Assembly (NCBI GenBank): GCA_905372035.1
Contig: CAJPNN010000063.1
Location: 1 to 7,729, forward strand
Direction of reading: 5' to 3'
Length of the DNA: 7,729 nucleotides
Origin: Bacillota bacterium
GTDB lineage: Bacteria; Bacillota; Clostridia; Peptostreptococcales; Anaerovoracaceae
How positions within the stretch are numbered: position 1 is the stretch's first letter; every line of letters starts with the position of its first letter. The notes under the pieces were generated by a model. The model did not search any database. It was given only the letters and a program-made list of their open reading frames with translations, and had not been told where the DNA came from. The position numbers and the translations under genes were made by a program. Of the stretch, positions 6,458 to 7,729 are shown one piece after another.

Positions 6458-6485
6458 TTGTATTTAAACTTATTCTATATGTCAA
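6457..6485 (-). promoter_or_regulatory. Sigma-A promoter of the metal resistance operon
   Basis: On the minus strand TTGACA (6485-6480) and TACAAT (6462-6457) are separated by 17 bp: a perfect -35 box and a -10 box with one mismatch. It lies directly downstream of the terminator of the preceding transcription unit and about 67 bp before the sensor start codon. Full activity would be expected when the repressor is off. Confidence 0.88.
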
Positions 6486-6502
6486 GACTTTTTTTGAAAG
6501 TG

Positions 6503-6543
6503 AAAAATAATAAGGGGCATCCCGATTCATCCGGATGCCCCTT
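6503..6543 (-). terminator. Intrinsic terminator after the CPBP protease gene
   Basis: Arms 6512-6522 and 6533-6543 form an 11-bp GC-rich stem (AAGGGGCATCC with GGATGCCCCTT) with a 10-nt loop. In the minus-strand RNA it is followed by AUUAUUUUUC, a U-rich tail. It isolates the protease unit from the metal operon, whose promoter starts about 18 bp further on. Confidence 0.85.
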
Positions 6544-6552
6544 TATATGCTT

Positions 6553-6608
6553 AAGCCGCTTTTAATCTGTAAACAGCGACGAGTAGCGGCTTCCAACCCG
6601 CTCGCTGT
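6553..6608 (-). other. Interlocking inverted repeats, possible structured RNA in a 3' UTR
   Basis: Two perfect inverted repeats interleave: AAGCCGCT (6553-6560) with AGCGGCTT (6585-6592), and ACAGCGA (6573-6579) with TCGCTGT (6602-6608). Because each has one arm inside the other, they form either an H-type pseudoknot or two mutually exclusive hairpins. The second hairpin could also hold an inner GCGG/CCGC stem. The segment is more GC-rich than its surroundings, starts about 20 bases after the protease stop codon, and is followed by the terminator. I recognise no known RNA family. Confidence 0.4.
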
Positions 6609-6629
6609 AATTTTATATAATATTTTTGC

Positions 6630-7454
6630 TTATTTTACGTATTCAACAGTTGTTTCAATCTCTTTTTTCTTCATCATTCTATGCAAGAAATACACTGTAG
6701 GAATGATCATAACTATTGATAAGATATTTACCGCTCCTTCGAATCCCGAAATCGGCACGATATCCATTAGTGCACTCAACAAGTTATTTGCCATATGTAT
6801 CATCATAGGATAAATTAAGTTTCTAGTTTTTTGATAAACGAGTGCCGTTACAATTCCCATACCGAAAGCATACACCATCTGTACGAAAATCATGTGACAA
6901 AGCCCGAACAATATAGCCGATACGATAACCGGAAACAGGCCGGATCTGATTTTTTCCAATGAACGGAATATTATCCCTCTAAAAAGAATTTCTTCAATAA
7001 CGGGTGCAAAAACAGCCGTTAACAAAATAACTAAAATCGGATTTCCGAGCGCCATGTTTTTAGAAGATTGTTCAAGCATACTCCCGCTTTCTTGCAGCAT
7101 AGGAATATGATGCGATAACATGATCCACAACAATGATATTCCGGAAACTCCTATTCCCATCATTGCACAGAGGCCCATTTTTTTTACTTTGACACCTTCA
7201 TCCTGAATCTTATTATCTTTCCTGAAAATCAGTTTATACACTATAAAATAAATTCCAAGTGCTATAACATGACTTGCTACTTCTATCAATTGCTGCTGTT
7301 GTATCAATACATTGGGATCTATTTCCATCACCTTGATAAAGAACCTGAAAATAAGTCCGAATATAGTGCTCAGCATCACCAAAACACTTCCCGCAGCAGC
7401 TAATGCAATAATTGAATACAATAATATATTTTTTATGTTTATCTTTCCTTCCAA
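6630..7454 (-). CDS. CPBP family intramembrane metalloprotease (Abi/CAAX type)
   Basis: A 274-residue multi-pass membrane protein. All three family motifs are intact: EEILFR (E154, E155, R159), FGLCH (F183 to H187) and HMANN (H220 to N224). In this family these glutamates and histidines are proposed to form the metal active site, as in the CAAX protease Rce1. Hydrophobic helices are seen near 12-38, 58-76, 97-115, 139-152, 175-200 and 240-258. The function of bacterial members varies (peptide processing, bacteriocin self-immunity, regulated proteolysis), and its substrate here is unknown. The start is TTG at 7454, backed by AAGGGGG nine bases upstream; the next ATG is 26 codons on, inside the first helix. 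It is followed by a structured 3' region and terminator, and preceded by a tiny hydrophobic ORF (7509-7574) that might be linked. Confidence 0.9.
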   Translation of the reverse strand: MEGKINIKNILLYSIIALAAAGSVLVMLSTIFGLIFRFFIKVMEIDPNVLIQQQQLIEVASHVIALGIYFIVYKLIFRKDNKIQDEGVKVKKMGLCAMMGIGVSGISLLWIMLSHHIPMLQESGSMLEQSSKNMALGNPILVILLTAVFAPVIEEILFRGIIFRSLEKIRSGLFPVIVSAILFGLCHMIFVQMVYAFGMGIVTALVYQKTRNLIYPMMIHMANNLLSALMDIVPISGFEGAVNILSIVMIIPTVYFLHRMMKKKEIETTVEYVK

Positions 7455-7463
7455 ATCGGTTTA

Positions 7464-7468
7464 CCCCC
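7464..7468 (-). promoter_or_regulatory. Ribosome binding site supporting the TTG start of the protease
   Basis: AAAAGGGGG on the minus strand (core GGGGG at 7468-7464) lies 9 bases before TTG at 7454. The same G-run type of site precedes the TTG start of the P-type ATPase. Confidence 0.6.
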
Positions 7469-7508
7469 TTTTACAAATCTTTTTTCTTTTTTAACGTTAT
7501 CCTTACAT

Positions 7509-7574
7509 TTACCTTTCCTTTTTACTCAACGAAATTCCAATGCATACTAAACAGAATAAAGCAGCCCCAAGCAA
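7509..7574 (-). CDS. Putative 21-residue hydrophobic peptide, TTG start
   Basis: TTG at 7574 is preceded by AGGAGG (7585-7580) with a 5-base gap, the strongest-looking ribosome binding site in this intergenic region. The frame encodes a short hydrophobic stretch (LGAALFCLVCIGISL) and a basic tail SKKER, then TAA. That is a minimal single-pass membrane peptide; it also resembles the hydrophobic segment plus charged tail of an LPxTG sorting signal, but no LPxTG motif is in frame. It ends 54 bp before the protease start, so co-transcription is likely if it is real. The short length and TTG start keep confidence low. It may be a decayed gene end. Confidence 0.3.
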   Translation of the reverse strand: MLGAALFCLVCIGISLSKKER

Positions 7575-7585
7575 TATATCCTCCT

Positions 7586-7729
7586 TTTCTCTCTTCTTTT
7601 TGATATTTCCCCTACTTTTTCATTTAATAGAATAAAAGTCTTTCTTTGTTCGGCTCCCGTTATGTCACCTCTCGCCGCTATAATAACATTTCGAGTATAA
7701 AATCCATGTTAAGAAATTTTGTTTTTAAA
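7586..7729. other. Non-coding right edge, no gene or strong promoter seen
   Basis: Minus-strand frames here are all broken by stops. The longest (stop at about 7531, open back to about 7707) has a coding-like lysine/arginine-rich stretch but no start with a binding site. It could be a remnant of a degraded gene or chance. I could not find a -35/-10 pair of good quality for the protease gene, so its promoter may lie here in a weak form or beyond the window. Confidence 0.3.

Noticed and set aside
7531..7707. Minus-strand frame resembling, in its last third, the tail of a sporulation stage III AB-type protein
   Set aside because: The resemblance is limited to a charged stretch followed by a few hydrophobic residues, there is no start site, and a stop lies upstream; too weak to name.
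1..7729. CRISPR arrays, insertion sequences, phage or plasmid origin features
   Set aside because: No repeated spacer-repeat units, transposase, terminal inverted repeats or iterons were seen; the tRNA gene shows no duplicated 3' end that would mark an attachment site.

Overview
The window is AT-rich DNA from what looks like a low-GC Gram-positive bacterium (Bacillota, most likely a Clostridia-type anaerobe). The basis is the strong AGGAGG/AAGGGGG ribosome binding sites, TTG starts, near-consensus sigma-A promoters, a CCA-encoding tRNA gene and the family content. No species marker is present, so the taxon is an inference. Every gene I can support lies on the minus strand, so transcription runs from high to low coordinates and the layout below follows that order.

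Right part (7729-6503). The first 155 bases hold no clear gene. A 21-codon TTG-started ORF for a small hydrophobic peptide (7509-7574) precedes a CPBP-family intramembrane protease (6630-7454, TTG start). The 3' untranslated stretch of the protease gene carries interlocking inverted repeats (6553-6608) and ends in a clear intrinsic terminator (6503-6543).

Middle part (6485-3683). This is a compact zinc/cadmium resistance operon. A near-consensus promoter (TTGACA, 17 bp, TACAAT) abuts a 30-bp palindrome, followed by an ArsR/SmtB-type metal sensor with a complete alpha-5 zinc site, an unlisted 42-codon ORF of unknown function, a free-standing 71-residue HMA metal-binding protein, and a P1B-2 (Zn/Cd/Pb) P-type ATPase that has no metal-binding domain of its own. 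The expected logic is that the sensor represses the operon until zinc or cadmium accumulates; the small HMA protein then binds the ion and may pass it to the pump.

Left part (3694-175). A consensus-like promoter lies across the 3' end of the pump gene and drives tRNA-Ala(GGC). About 97 bp downstream begins a three-gene ABC-2 exporter set (ATPase, permease, permease) with tight or overlapping junctions, closed by an 18-bp terminator hairpin. I see no terminator between the tRNA and the exporter, nor between the pump and the tRNA, so read-through transcription is possible. The exporter substrate cannot be read from the sequence.

Left edge (1-170). This is non-coding and AT-rich. It contains a plausible leftward promoter overlaid by two 12-bp direct repeats at 20-bp spacing, probably the control region of a gene beyond base 1.

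Nothing here is clearly a new defence or mobile system. The best candidates for something undescribed are the 42-codon ORF in the metal operon, the interlocking RNA structure after the protease gene, the tiny hydrophobic peptide ahead of the protease, and the direct-repeat promoter at the left edge.
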